Translations under genes and position numbers: made by a program | The notes under the pieces: generated by a model | What the model saw: only the letters and a program-made list of their open reading frames with translations | Databases searched by the model: none | What the model was told of the DNA's origin: nothing | Assembly (NCBI GenBank): GCA_002337125.1 | Contig: DDFJ01000004.1 | Span: 2,948,134 to 3,012,133 of the forward strand | DNA from: Chitinophagaceae bacterium UBA1931 | GTDB lineage: Bacteria; Bacteroidota; Bacteroidia; Chitinophagales; Chitinophagaceae | DNA length: 64,000 nt | Direction: 5' to 3' | Part shown: positions 1 through 6,818 of the stretch, one piece after another | Position numbering within the stretch: position 1 is the first letter of the stretch | Layout of the letters: each line of letters opens with the position of its first letter

Positions 1-111
1 CACATCCATTTCAATCAGCTGCGGTTTGTTTTGTTTAATACCAATCAGTCCGTAACCCATTACAACTGTGCCGGGGTCAATACCAAGAATGATTTTAGAG
101 AAAGTTTGCAA
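1..111 (-). CDS. ruvC: RuvC Holliday junction endonuclease, N-terminal fragment
   Basis: Partial gene cut by the window start; only the first ~37 residues are visible. The translation contains KIILGIDPGTVVMGYGLIG, the N-terminal RuvC signature, and Asp12 (in GIDPG) would be the first of the acidic metal-binding residues. RuvC resolves Holliday junctions with RuvAB. There is no ATG in frame near the signature; the TTG at 109-111 (minus strand) puts the family signature about 7 residues from the start, as is usual, so I chose it. The frame stays open further upstream without an ATG. The family call is strong; the start is uncertain. Confidence 0.8.
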   Translation of the reverse strand, partial: MQTFSKIILGIDPGTVVMGYGLIGIKQNKPQLIEMDV

Positions 112-144
112 GAGGCGGTTTATTTTTGAACAAATAAACAGAAA

Positions 145-1134
145 CTGAACAGGAATTTCAAAATCTTTATTAATTACTTCCTTGGCCCCATTGTATTTGT
201 GTGGATCAGCATTTCATTGTACAACGAAGTAAAGCATCAGCCCGATCTTGATAAAGCCTGGCAGCAGATAAAAAATGCATTTACCGGCACGGAAAGCTGG
301 AAGCTTTGGCTGGCTGTTTTGCTGATGCCGGTTAACTGGGGAATTGAAGCATATAAATGGTATTTGCTGGTAAACAATTACCAACCGCTTTCATTTAAAA
401 AAGCATATGAATCGGTGCTGAGTGGTTTATCACTTTCCATGAACACACCCAACCGTATTGGTGAATATGGCGGTCGTATTGTTTACCTTGAACCGAAGTA
501 CAGGATTTTGGGCGTGGCTTTAACACTGGTTTCAAGTATTGGTCAGTTGCTGATAACACTTGTACTTGGATGGATTGCACTACTGTTACTGCAGGATAAA
601 ATGTTTGCTGTTCAGTTGGGCGATGCACATTTAACAGGTTTACTACTGCAGGTGTTTCAATACCTGGTTTTATTATGCGCTGTATTAACTGCTGTATTTT
701 ATTTCAGGATGCACTGGCTGGTTAAACTGTTCAAATGGATTCCATGGTTCAGGAACAAACTGGCACTGGTAAACGACCTGGAGCATTTATCAGGCAAAGC
801 GTATGTTCAGATATTATTTTATTCATTTTTACGTTTTGTAGTTTTTGCACTGCAGTATATTCTACTGTGGCAGGCATTACAGGTTCATATTGATTGGTGG
901 CAGGGATTTTGGGGTATTGCATTCATTTTTTTAATTATGGCAATTGTACCGAGCTTTGCAATTGCTGAAGTTGGAATAAGAGGAAAGGTGGCCGTAAGTA
1001 TTATGAGTTTGTTCAGTACCAACAGTATTGCCATACTTGCAGGAACAATCGGCATCTGGATTTTGAATCTTGTTTTTCCGGCATTACTGGGAAGCTTGCT
1101 GATACTTACCATCAGGATTTTCAGAGAACGTTAG
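145..1134 (+). CDS. Flippase-like integral membrane protein (LPG synthase TM / UPF0104 type)
   Basis: Polytopic membrane protein of about 311-330 residues with roughly 8 hydrophobic segments, resembling the lysylphosphatidylglycerol synthase transmembrane / UPF0104 family (GIEAYKWYLL, NRIGEYGGRI and the late AEVGIRG segment). Members are thought to be lipid or lipid-linked substrate flippases; the substrate is unknown here. The first strong start is GTG at 199, but the frame is open back to 130 and the upstream codons encode FKIFINYFLGPIVFVW, which completes the first membrane helix. I therefore place the start near the CTG at 145; no ATG is available. It diverges from ruvC with only about 35 bp between. 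Family fairly sure, start unsure. Confidence 0.7.
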   Translation: MNRNFKIFINYFLGPIVFVWISISLYNEVKHQPDLDKAWQQIKNAFTGTESWKLWLAVLLMPVNWGIEAYKWYLLVNNYQPLSFKKAYESVLSGLSLSMNTPNRIGEYGGRIVYLEPKYRILGVALTLVSSIGQLLITLVLGWIALLLLQDKMFAVQLGDAHLTGLLLQVFQYLVLLCAVLTAVFYFRMHWLVKLFKWIPWFRNKLALVNDLEHLSGKAYVQILFYSFLRFVVFALQYILLWQALQVHIDWWQGFWGIAFIFLIMAIVPSFAIAEVGIRGKVAVSIMSLFSTNSIAILAGTIGIWILNLVFPALLGSLLILTIRIFRER

Positions 1135-1180
1135 CAAAAGATTGTAGTATTTTACAGATAAAACAAACAGAAGAATAACG

Positions 1181-1999
1181 ATGAAGTATGTTGTGGTAAT
1201 GCTTTTTATTTTGTTGCTTTCCTTTTATCCCGCACCTGCTTTTGTGCATCAGTCTGCCCAGGCCGATAATGAGTTTTGTGGCATACGCAATACATCGTTT
1301 ATCAGTGGCGAAGCGCTCAATTATCATGTTTATTACACACTTGCTGGTATTTATGTTTATGGCGGTGAAGCAAATTTTAATATCTCACTGGAACGTTACG
1401 GAAACAAACCAGTTTATCATATCGATGCAACAGGAAAAACCAATTCGTTCTTTGATGGTTTTTTTAAAGTGCGTGATCATTACGAAAGTTATATTGATAC
1501 AGCTACATTAAAGCCCTACCGTTTTGTACGAAATATTCTCGAAGGCGATTTTAAAAAGTTTGAAACAGTAACGTTTAACGATGCAGCAAATACTGCCACA
1601 TCGCAAGGTGGAACATTTAAAGTACCCGAGTGTATACAGGATGTACTCAGTGCCATTTATTATTCACGAAACATTGATTTTAATAAATACAAGCCTGGTG
1701 CTAAAATTCCGTTTAACATGTTTATCGACGACAAGGTTTATCCCTTGTACATACGTTATATGGGTAAGGAAAAAATTAAAACCAAGTATGGAAAGTTTAA
1801 TGCCATCCGGTTTAAACCCATGCTCATTGAAGGTTCTGTTTTCAGTGGTGGTGAAAAAATGAGTGTGTGGGTGAGTGATGATGCCACCCGTATACCGGTA
1901 CGTATTGAAACACCCATTTCAGTGGGTAGCGTAAAGGTTGATATGATGGGTTACCGCAACACCCGTTACAAATTAACCGGGTTGATTGATCAGAAATAA
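1181..1999 (+). CDS. DUF3108 domain-containing exported protein
   Basis: 272 aa with an N-terminal hydrophobic signal (residues 1-20) and no lipobox Cys. The body, from about residue 40, matches the DUF3108 pattern: SGEALNYHVYYTLAGIYVYG followed by beta-rich sequence and a final SVGSVKVDMMGYRN segment. Members are periplasmic or outer-membrane-associated beta proteins of unknown biochemical role. It follows the flippase-like gene by 46 bp on the same strand and is followed by a strong terminator, so the two probably form one transcription unit. No catalytic motif is evident. Confidence 0.75.
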   Translation: MKYVVVMLFILLLSFYPAPAFVHQSAQADNEFCGIRNTSFISGEALNYHVYYTLAGIYVYGGEANFNISLERYGNKPVYHIDATGKTNSFFDGFFKVRDHYESYIDTATLKPYRFVRNILEGDFKKFETVTFNDAANTATSQGGTFKVPECIQDVLSAIYYSRNIDFNKYKPGAKIPFNMFIDDKVYPLYIRYMGKEKIKTKYGKFNAIRFKPMLIEGSVFSGGEKMSVWVSDDATRIPVRIETPISVGSVKVDMMGYRNTRYKLTGLIDQK

Positions 2000-2025
2000 T
2001 GAAAGCCTTGATACATTAAGGAAAT

Positions 2026-2060
2026 AAAAAATCCCCGACACTTTTGCCGGGGATTTTTTT
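2026..2060. terminator. Bidirectional intrinsic terminator
   Basis: Inverted repeat ATCCCCG (2031-2037) / CGGGGAT (2048-2054) flanked by an A-run and a T-run. It lies between convergent genes and would work in both directions. Confidence 0.85.
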
Positions 2061-2074
2061 ATTGAGTTGTTTCA

Positions 2075-2938
2075 TTATGATAATTCACTTAACGAAAACT
2101 GATCTTTCATTCTTATTCCCCGTTCTGTTTGTTGCAATGTGCAGCATTCAATTACAGGATCGTGCTGGAAGAAAAGGATATAATCGTTTTCCATTGCTTC
2201 GGTAAGAAATGTTTTTTTCTCATTGATCGTGGTTAACGGAAACATATCGTAGCCCATAACATATGCAATAGGAATATGTGCTGCAGCAGGGATCAGATCG
2301 GCCATAAACACAATGGTTTTATCGCCATACTTTATTTGCGGCAGCATCATGGAACCAGTGTGACCGTTTACAAAACGGATGCTGATATTTTCACTGAAAG
2401 CCGATGCAGGTAACTGGTGGTATCGTTCTTCGCCGGGCAAAACAAATTTCAGCTGACCGCTCTCCTGAATAGGCAAAATATTTTCTTTGAGAAAAGAAGC
2501 TTTCTCCCTGTCGTTGGGTTTGGTTGCCCATTCCCAGTGATGTTCATTACTCCAGAAAGTTGCATTCTTAAATGCAGGAACCAGTTGATCGCCTTTGCGT
2601 ATAATTGATCCGCCGCAATGATCAAAGTGAAGATGGGTAAGAATAACATCGGTCACATCATCAAACGTAAATCCATATTTCGCCATTGACTTTTCCAATG
2701 TATCATCGCCATTGAGGTAGTAATGACTCATGAATTTTGCATCCTGCTTATCGCCCATGCCATTATCAACAAGTATCAGCCTGTTGCCATCTTCAATCAG
2801 TAACGAACGCATGGCCCAGTTACAGAGATTGTTTTCATCAGCAGGGTTGAGTTTGTTCCAGATCACTTTTGGCACCACGCCAAACATTGCGCCGCCATCT
2901 AACCTGAAATAGCCGGTATTAACAGAATAAAGTTTCAT
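2075..2938 (-). CDS. MBL-fold metallo-hydrolase
   Basis: 287-aa cytoplasmic protein of the metallo-beta-lactamase superfamily. The metal-binding HxHxDH motif is THLHFDHCGG (residues 101-110). A further His in NGHTG (~192), Asp in MADLIP (~213) and His in FFQHDP (~259) complete a dinuclear site. The N-terminal layout resembles the lactonase-like/YtnP-like branch, so it may open a lactone or hydrolyse an ester, but the substrate cannot be inferred. It lies 11 bp downstream of the UMF1 transporter gene on the same strand, suggesting co-transcription. No signal peptide. Confidence 0.85.
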   Translation of the reverse strand: MKLYSVNTGYFRLDGGAMFGVVPKVIWNKLNPADENNLCNWAMRSLLIEDGNRLILVDNGMGDKQDAKFMSHYYLNGDDTLEKSMAKYGFTFDDVTDVILTHLHFDHCGGSIIRKGDQLVPAFKNATFWSNEHHWEWATKPNDREKASFLKENILPIQESGQLKFVLPGEERYHQLPASAFSENISIRFVNGHTGSMMLPQIKYGDKTIVFMADLIPAAAHIPIAYVMGYDMFPLTTINEKKTFLTEAMENDYILFFQHDPVIECCTLQQTERGIRMKDQFSLSELS

Positions 2939-2949
2939 GAGTTAATTTA

Positions 2950-4245
2950 TTAGTTTGTTGCTGCAATTGTTTTTGTTGCTTTCTTAAACATTGTAACAAT
3001 CAGGAAAATAAAACCAAGTACAAAAAACAACATCAAAATTAAGATAGAAGAACGCATTCCAAACTGACCTTCAATATAACCAAAACAGAAAAGACCAATT
3101 ACAATTGCCAGCTTCTCCGTCACATCATAGAAGCTGAAGAAAGAAGCGGTGTCTTTTGTCTCAGGCATAAACTTGGCATAAGTAGCACGGCTTAATGCCT
3201 GTATACCACCCATTACAAGACCAACCAATGCAGCAAGAATATAAAAATGAAATTCGGTTGTAATGTAATAACCTGCAACACATACACCAGCCCATAATAC
3301 AACCGTGAAAATAATGACACGCAGGTTGCCAAACATCGACGAAAGTTTCGACATCATGTAAGCACCTGCAATTGCTACCAGCTGAATAATAACAAGTGTG
3401 ATGATGAGTTTTGTATTGGCAAGTTTGAGTTCTTTAATTCCAAAATCGGTGGCAACAAGCATTACCGTTTGCACACCCATACTGTAAAAGAAAAATGATG
3501 CCAGGAAGTTTTTCAGTTTAGGCATTTGCCGAACCTGCGCCCATACTTTCTGCAGTTCATGAAAACCACCAATAATCGGATGCTTCTTTTGTTTACGTTC
3601 TGCTTTTGGTGCATTGTTTGGTAATCGGCTGAATGTTATTTGTGCAAAGCTTATCCACCAGATACCTACAAGCAGGAACGTAATTTTTAAACCAAGCGCT
3701 TCATTGTTGGGCATCATCATCACCAAAACAAAACCAATGATTTGCAGAATAACACTGCCAATGTAGCCCATGGCAAAACCTTTTGCACTGATGCGGTCCA
3801 TATCTTCTTCAGAAGCAATTTCAGGCAGGTAAGAATTATAAAACACAAGCGAACCATAAAAACCAATACCTGCAAAGAACAACGAAAACAAACCAAGACC
3901 AACATGATCTTTATCAAAGAAAAACATCGATGAGCAACTGATGGCGCCTACATAACAAAAGAAACGCATGTAGTTTTTCTTATTGCCTTTATAATCGGCA
4001 ATGGATGAAAGAATAGGTATAAGAAAAACCACAACAAGAAATGAAAGCGACATTACATAATCTTTTACTTCAGTATTTACATATCTTCTCCCGAAAAAGC
4101 GGATGCCTTCAGGAAAGTTTTTTAAAGAAGTTACTGCCGCATAGTAAGCTGGAAAAAAAGTGGTTGTAATCACAAGGTTGTAAACACTATTGGCCCAGTC
4201 GTACATAGCCCAGCCGTTTACAACTTTTTTTGAAGCTGTCTGCAT
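2950..4245 (-). CDS. MFS transporter, UMF1/Atg22-like family
   Basis: 431 aa with about 12 membrane segments. The N-terminal GWAMYDWANSVYN (residues 11-23) is the hallmark of the UMF1 branch (Atg22-like) of the major facilitator superfamily. Eukaryotic Atg22 exports amino acids from the vacuole; bacterial members have no firmly known substrate. The ALSRATYAKFMPE segment in the second half is also family-typical. The gene lies between uppP (75 bp upstream) and the MBL hydrolase (11 bp downstream), all on the minus strand. In many Bacteroidota truB follows uppP; here this transporter takes that place. Confidence 0.85.
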   Translation of the reverse strand: MQTASKKVVNGWAMYDWANSVYNLVITTTFFPAYYAAVTSLKNFPEGIRFFGRRYVNTEVKDYVMSLSFLVVVFLIPILSSIADYKGNKKNYMRFFCYVGAISCSSMFFFDKDHVGLGLFSLFFAGIGFYGSLVFYNSYLPEIASEEDMDRISAKGFAMGYIGSVILQIIGFVLVMMMPNNEALGLKITFLLVGIWWISFAQITFSRLPNNAPKAERKQKKHPIIGGFHELQKVWAQVRQMPKLKNFLASFFFYSMGVQTVMLVATDFGIKELKLANTKLIITLVIIQLVAIAGAYMMSKLSSMFGNLRVIIFTVVLWAGVCVAGYYITTEFHFYILAALVGLVMGGIQALSRATYAKFMPETKDTASFFSFYDVTEKLAIVIGLFCFGYIEGQFGMRSSILILMLFFVLGFIFLIVTMFKKATKTIAATN

Positions 4246-4320
4246 ATAGTTGATGGTTTTTTATCAGGCCGGCATTCAATTACCGGCACATGTGAAAATA
4301 GGATTTTCCAGCGACATGCA

Positions 4321-5142
4321 TTATTTGAGATAACCGGCAGCAATCATTGCCAGTAAAGCTGCACCTGCAATAATCCTGTACCAGCCAAACAGGCGGAAAC
4401 CATGCTTTTGCAAAAAGCCAATGAAGAATTTAATGGCGAGTAATGCAACTGCAAATGCAACCACATTGCCAATAAGAAATGCATGCAGATTGGTATGACT
4501 TGCCATGATGAGCTGGTAACCTTTCATTTCAACACCGTTTTCGTTCCAGTGTTTTAAAAAGAGAGAATAACCTGTTGCAGCTGCCATTGTTGGTACTGCA
4601 AGAAAGAATGAAAACTCAGCAGCAAGTGGCCTTGTAAGTTTTTGCTGCATACCACCAATAATACTGGCAGCACTGCGGCTTACACCGGGTATCATGGCAA
4701 TACACTGCCACAAGCCAATAACAAATGCTTTGCCGAATGAAACATTTTTTTCTTCGTTGATGCTGTGTTCTTTAAACAGGTTTTCAATAAAGAGTAAAAT
4801 AATACCACCAAGCAACATGGTAACAGCAACAGTAGTAGGGCTTTCAAGCAGTTCATCAATTTTATCGCTGAACAATTTGCCTAATACCAGCGCAGGAATA
4901 ACTGCCACAACCAGTTTTGCATAAAACTGCCATTTGGTAAAATCGAAAAACTTTTTCCAGTACAACACAACCACACTTAAAATCGCTCCCAGCTGAATAG
5001 CAACGGTAAACAGTTTGGTGAAATTATCTGAAGGAACATTGAGCATGCGTTCGGCAATGATCATGTGCCCGGTTGATGAAATGGGAAGATATTCAGTTAA
5101 ACCTTCTACAATTGCTATAACTACTGATTGAAATGTATTCAC
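4321..5142 (-). CDS. uppP: Undecaprenyl-diphosphatase UppP (BacA)
   Basis: 273-aa integral membrane phosphatase that converts undecaprenyl pyrophosphate to the monophosphate, recycling the lipid carrier of peptidoglycan and surface polysaccharides. Both signature segments are present: EGLTEYLPISSTGHM (residues 13-27) with the catalytic Glu/His region, and PGVSRSAAS (152-160). Length is normal for the family. It belongs to the Bacteroidota-typical block ftsX-DUF3098-uppP on the minus strand. The 113 bp separating it from the DUF3098 gene contain an AT-rich repeat hairpin. Confidence 0.95.
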   Translation of the reverse strand: MNTFQSVVIAIVEGLTEYLPISSTGHMIIAERMLNVPSDNFTKLFTVAIQLGAILSVVVLYWKKFFDFTKWQFYAKLVVAVIPALVLGKLFSDKIDELLESPTTVAVTMLLGGIILLFIENLFKEHSINEEKNVSFGKAFVIGLWQCIAMIPGVSRSAASIIGGMQQKLTRPLAAEFSFFLAVPTMAAATGYSLFLKHWNENGVEMKGYQLIMASHTNLHAFLIGNVVAFAVALLAIKFFIGFLQKHGFRLFGWYRIIAGAALLAMIAAGYLK

Positions 5143-5144
5143 GA

Positions 5145-5242
5145 AAGGAAATTTGAGAATTTGAAAATTTGAGAATTTGAAAATGAAAAAGCCAATTCAA
5201 AAATTCGAAATCAATTTTCAAATTTTCAAATTGGCTCATCTT
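5145..5242. repeat. AT-rich tandem and inverted repeat between DUF3098 gene and uppP
   Basis: Two tandem copies of a ~17-bp unit of the form AATTTGAGAATTTGAAA (about 5149-5184) are followed by an inverted repeat whose closing arms are AGCCAATT (5190-5197) and AATTGGCT (5229-5236). The interior is also built from AATT/TTTCAAA words, so the whole region can fold. It could be a dispersed repeat or an mRNA processing element. Confidence 0.6.
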
Positions 5243-5255
5243 CAAATTATATCGT

Positions 5256-5492
5256 TTACTCTTTTGGTTTTTTCATGATGGCGTAGATTTCAAGAATCAA
5301 ACCGGCAACAATGAGAATAGGGGCCAGTGTGATACGTCTTGGGCTGTACACTTCATCTTTGTTAAACACATTCGGGTCTGGACTTTTGCCACCAATCATC
5401 AGCAAAAAACCGAGAATGATTACAGCTGCACCAATGGCCATCCACATGTAATTATCTTTTGTAAAAATGGTTGCTATTTTTTTCTGGCTCAT
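5256..5492 (-). CDS. DUF3098 small membrane protein
   Basis: 78 aa with two membrane segments (about 15-33 and 55-73) separated by a short polar stretch with the family-typical KSPDPNVFNKDEVYSPRR. DUF3098 proteins are Bacteroidota-specific and usually encoded between ftsX and uppP, exactly as here. Function unknown; the conserved link to FtsX and UppP suggests a role in envelope growth or division (inference). Confidence 0.85.
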   Translation of the reverse strand: MSQKKIATIFTKDNYMWMAIGAAVIILGFLLMIGGKSPDPNVFNKDEVYSPRRITLAPILIVAGLILEIYAIMKKPKE

Positions 5493-5604
5493 ATTCTTTA
5501 TTTGAGTGATGCAAGATAAGGGAAAATCGTTGATCGTTGGTTGTTGACCGGTTACCGTAATCAGCTTAATACTGTCATTGGTAAACGGTCATCAGTCAAC
5601 GGCT

Positions 5605-6483
5605 TTAATACAAATCATCCAGTTTCATTTTCAGGTATTTCATTACACTGCGGTGAGTGCTGTACAGCGATATGCCCACGCCAATGATAATGATGGAACC
5701 AAACAGGAGCAGGTAAATCTTTGGATCACGCAGCGCCTTCAGATCAGGGATCAGGCTTTCGAGCCATGCAATAACACCCCACACAGCGCCAATGGCAATG
5801 GCCGAACTGATTAAGCCGTTCACAATTGCCCTGATGTTCATTGGCCGTACAATAAAACCACGGGTGGCGCCCACCATCTGCATGGTTTTAATCAGGAAAC
5901 GGTTGCTGAACATAGCCAGCCTGATGGTTGTATCAATGGATATAATCACAATAATGCTGAGGATAATACCCACAATCAATGTAGCAATACCAATGGTGCG
6001 GGAACGTTCGTTGATGGTTGTAATCACTGCTTTGGGATATTGCACTTCGCTGATAATGCCGGGGAATTTCGCCATCAGGTCGGCAGAAATAACAGCCAGG
6101 CTATCCTTGTTTACATAGTTTGATTTGGTAAAGAAATCAATACTTGCAGGCAGCGGGTTCTGGTCAAGAATTTTGCCCCAGTCTTCTGCATTTTCCTTGC
6201 TGTAAATTTCTTTTGCCTTTTCCTTATCTACGTAAGTATAACTTTTAATGTAAGGTTGCTGCGAAAAGTAAGTCGTCAGGCTGTCGATTGATTTTTGATT
6301 GGTGGTCGATAGCCAGGCATACATCTTAATGTTTTCCTTAAGGCCGCTGCTCATTTTCTGGAAGTTGAGGAAAATCCATCCCAGTACTCCCAGGATAAAC
6401 AGTACAACTGCAACTCCTATAATGGTAGAGATATATGAAGGTTTTGAACGTTTCAGTGATGCTTTGTTTTGTTCTTGCGCCAT
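5605..6483 (-). CDS. ftsX: Cell division protein FtsX
   Basis: 292 aa with the FtsX layout: a first membrane helix at about 20-41, a periplasmic domain (~42-165), then three C-terminal helices typical of FtsX/MacB permeases. FtsX pairs with the ATPase FtsE and regulates cell-wall hydrolases at the septum. ftsE is not in the window, which is common for Bacteroidota. The gene heads the minus-strand run ftsX-DUF3098-uppP. The ORF begins at an ATG with the Lys-rich MAQEQNKASLKRSK preceding the first helix. Confidence 0.9.
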   Translation of the reverse strand: MAQEQNKASLKRSKPSYISTIIGVAVVLFILGVLGWIFLNFQKMSSGLKENIKMYAWLSTTNQKSIDSLTTYFSQQPYIKSYTYVDKEKAKEIYSKENAEDWGKILDQNPLPASIDFFTKSNYVNKDSLAVISADLMAKFPGIISEVQYPKAVITTINERSRTIGIATLIVGIILSIIVIISIDTTIRLAMFSNRFLIKTMQMVGATRGFIVRPMNIRAIVNGLISSAIAIGAVWGVIAWLESLIPDLKALRDPKIYLLLFGSIIIIGVGISLYSTHRSVMKYLKMKLDDLY

Positions 6484-6543
6484 GCCGTTACGATTTTGAA
6501 GTTCAATGGTTCCTTACCGCTGCTGCCAAAGCAGGGCGGCGGG

Positions 6544-6581
6544 CAAATTTAACAGATTTCAACCTGCAATCCTTAAATTTG
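6544..6581. promoter_or_regulatory. Two outward-facing TAnnTTTG -7 boxes
   Basis: TAAATTTG is read on the minus strand at 6551-6544 (towards ftsX) and on the plus strand at 6574-6581 (towards leuS). Both match the Bacteroidota -7 consensus TAnnTTTG. Good -33 TTTG boxes at 19-21 bp spacing are not evident, so this is a tentative divergent promoter pair. Confidence 0.4.
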
Positions 6582-6668
6582 TTGCCCACTTAACGGTTGT
6601 CGCCTGTCATTATTTTACGGATGATGCAGAAAGAGAGCAGAAAGATTTTTTTTAAGTCTTCTTTCACA

Positions 6669-6780
6669 GCTTTGGGCATCGTTCCTTGCGTCGCACACTT
6701 CAGGGCTTTGTTATCAGTTGGGCATTTTTGCTGAGCAATGATAAGAACGTACAAGTGAGTGACACAACCAAAGCTAAACA
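6669..6780. repeat. Long imperfect inverted repeat upstream of leuS
   Basis: The left arm (about 6669-6716) and right arm (about 6739-6780) pair over TGTTATCA/TGATAAGA, CGCACACTT/AAGTGAGTG-type blocks and AGCTTTGG/CCAAAGCT, with bulges and a ~22-nt loop. It could be a dispersed REP/MITE-like unit or a structured leader of leuS mRNA. Confidence 0.55.
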
Positions 6781-6818
6781 GAAATAAAAGGCCGGATAAA
6801 CAACAATAAAAAAACCAG

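Larger units (their letters stand above)
6484..6818. other. Divergent intergenic region between ftsX and leuS
   Basis: 335 bp without a credible gene. It holds two outward-facing TAAATTTG boxes and a long imperfect inverted repeat, both listed separately. A 98-aa minus-strand reading frame starting inside leuS crosses it but has no protein-like features. Confidence 0.7.
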
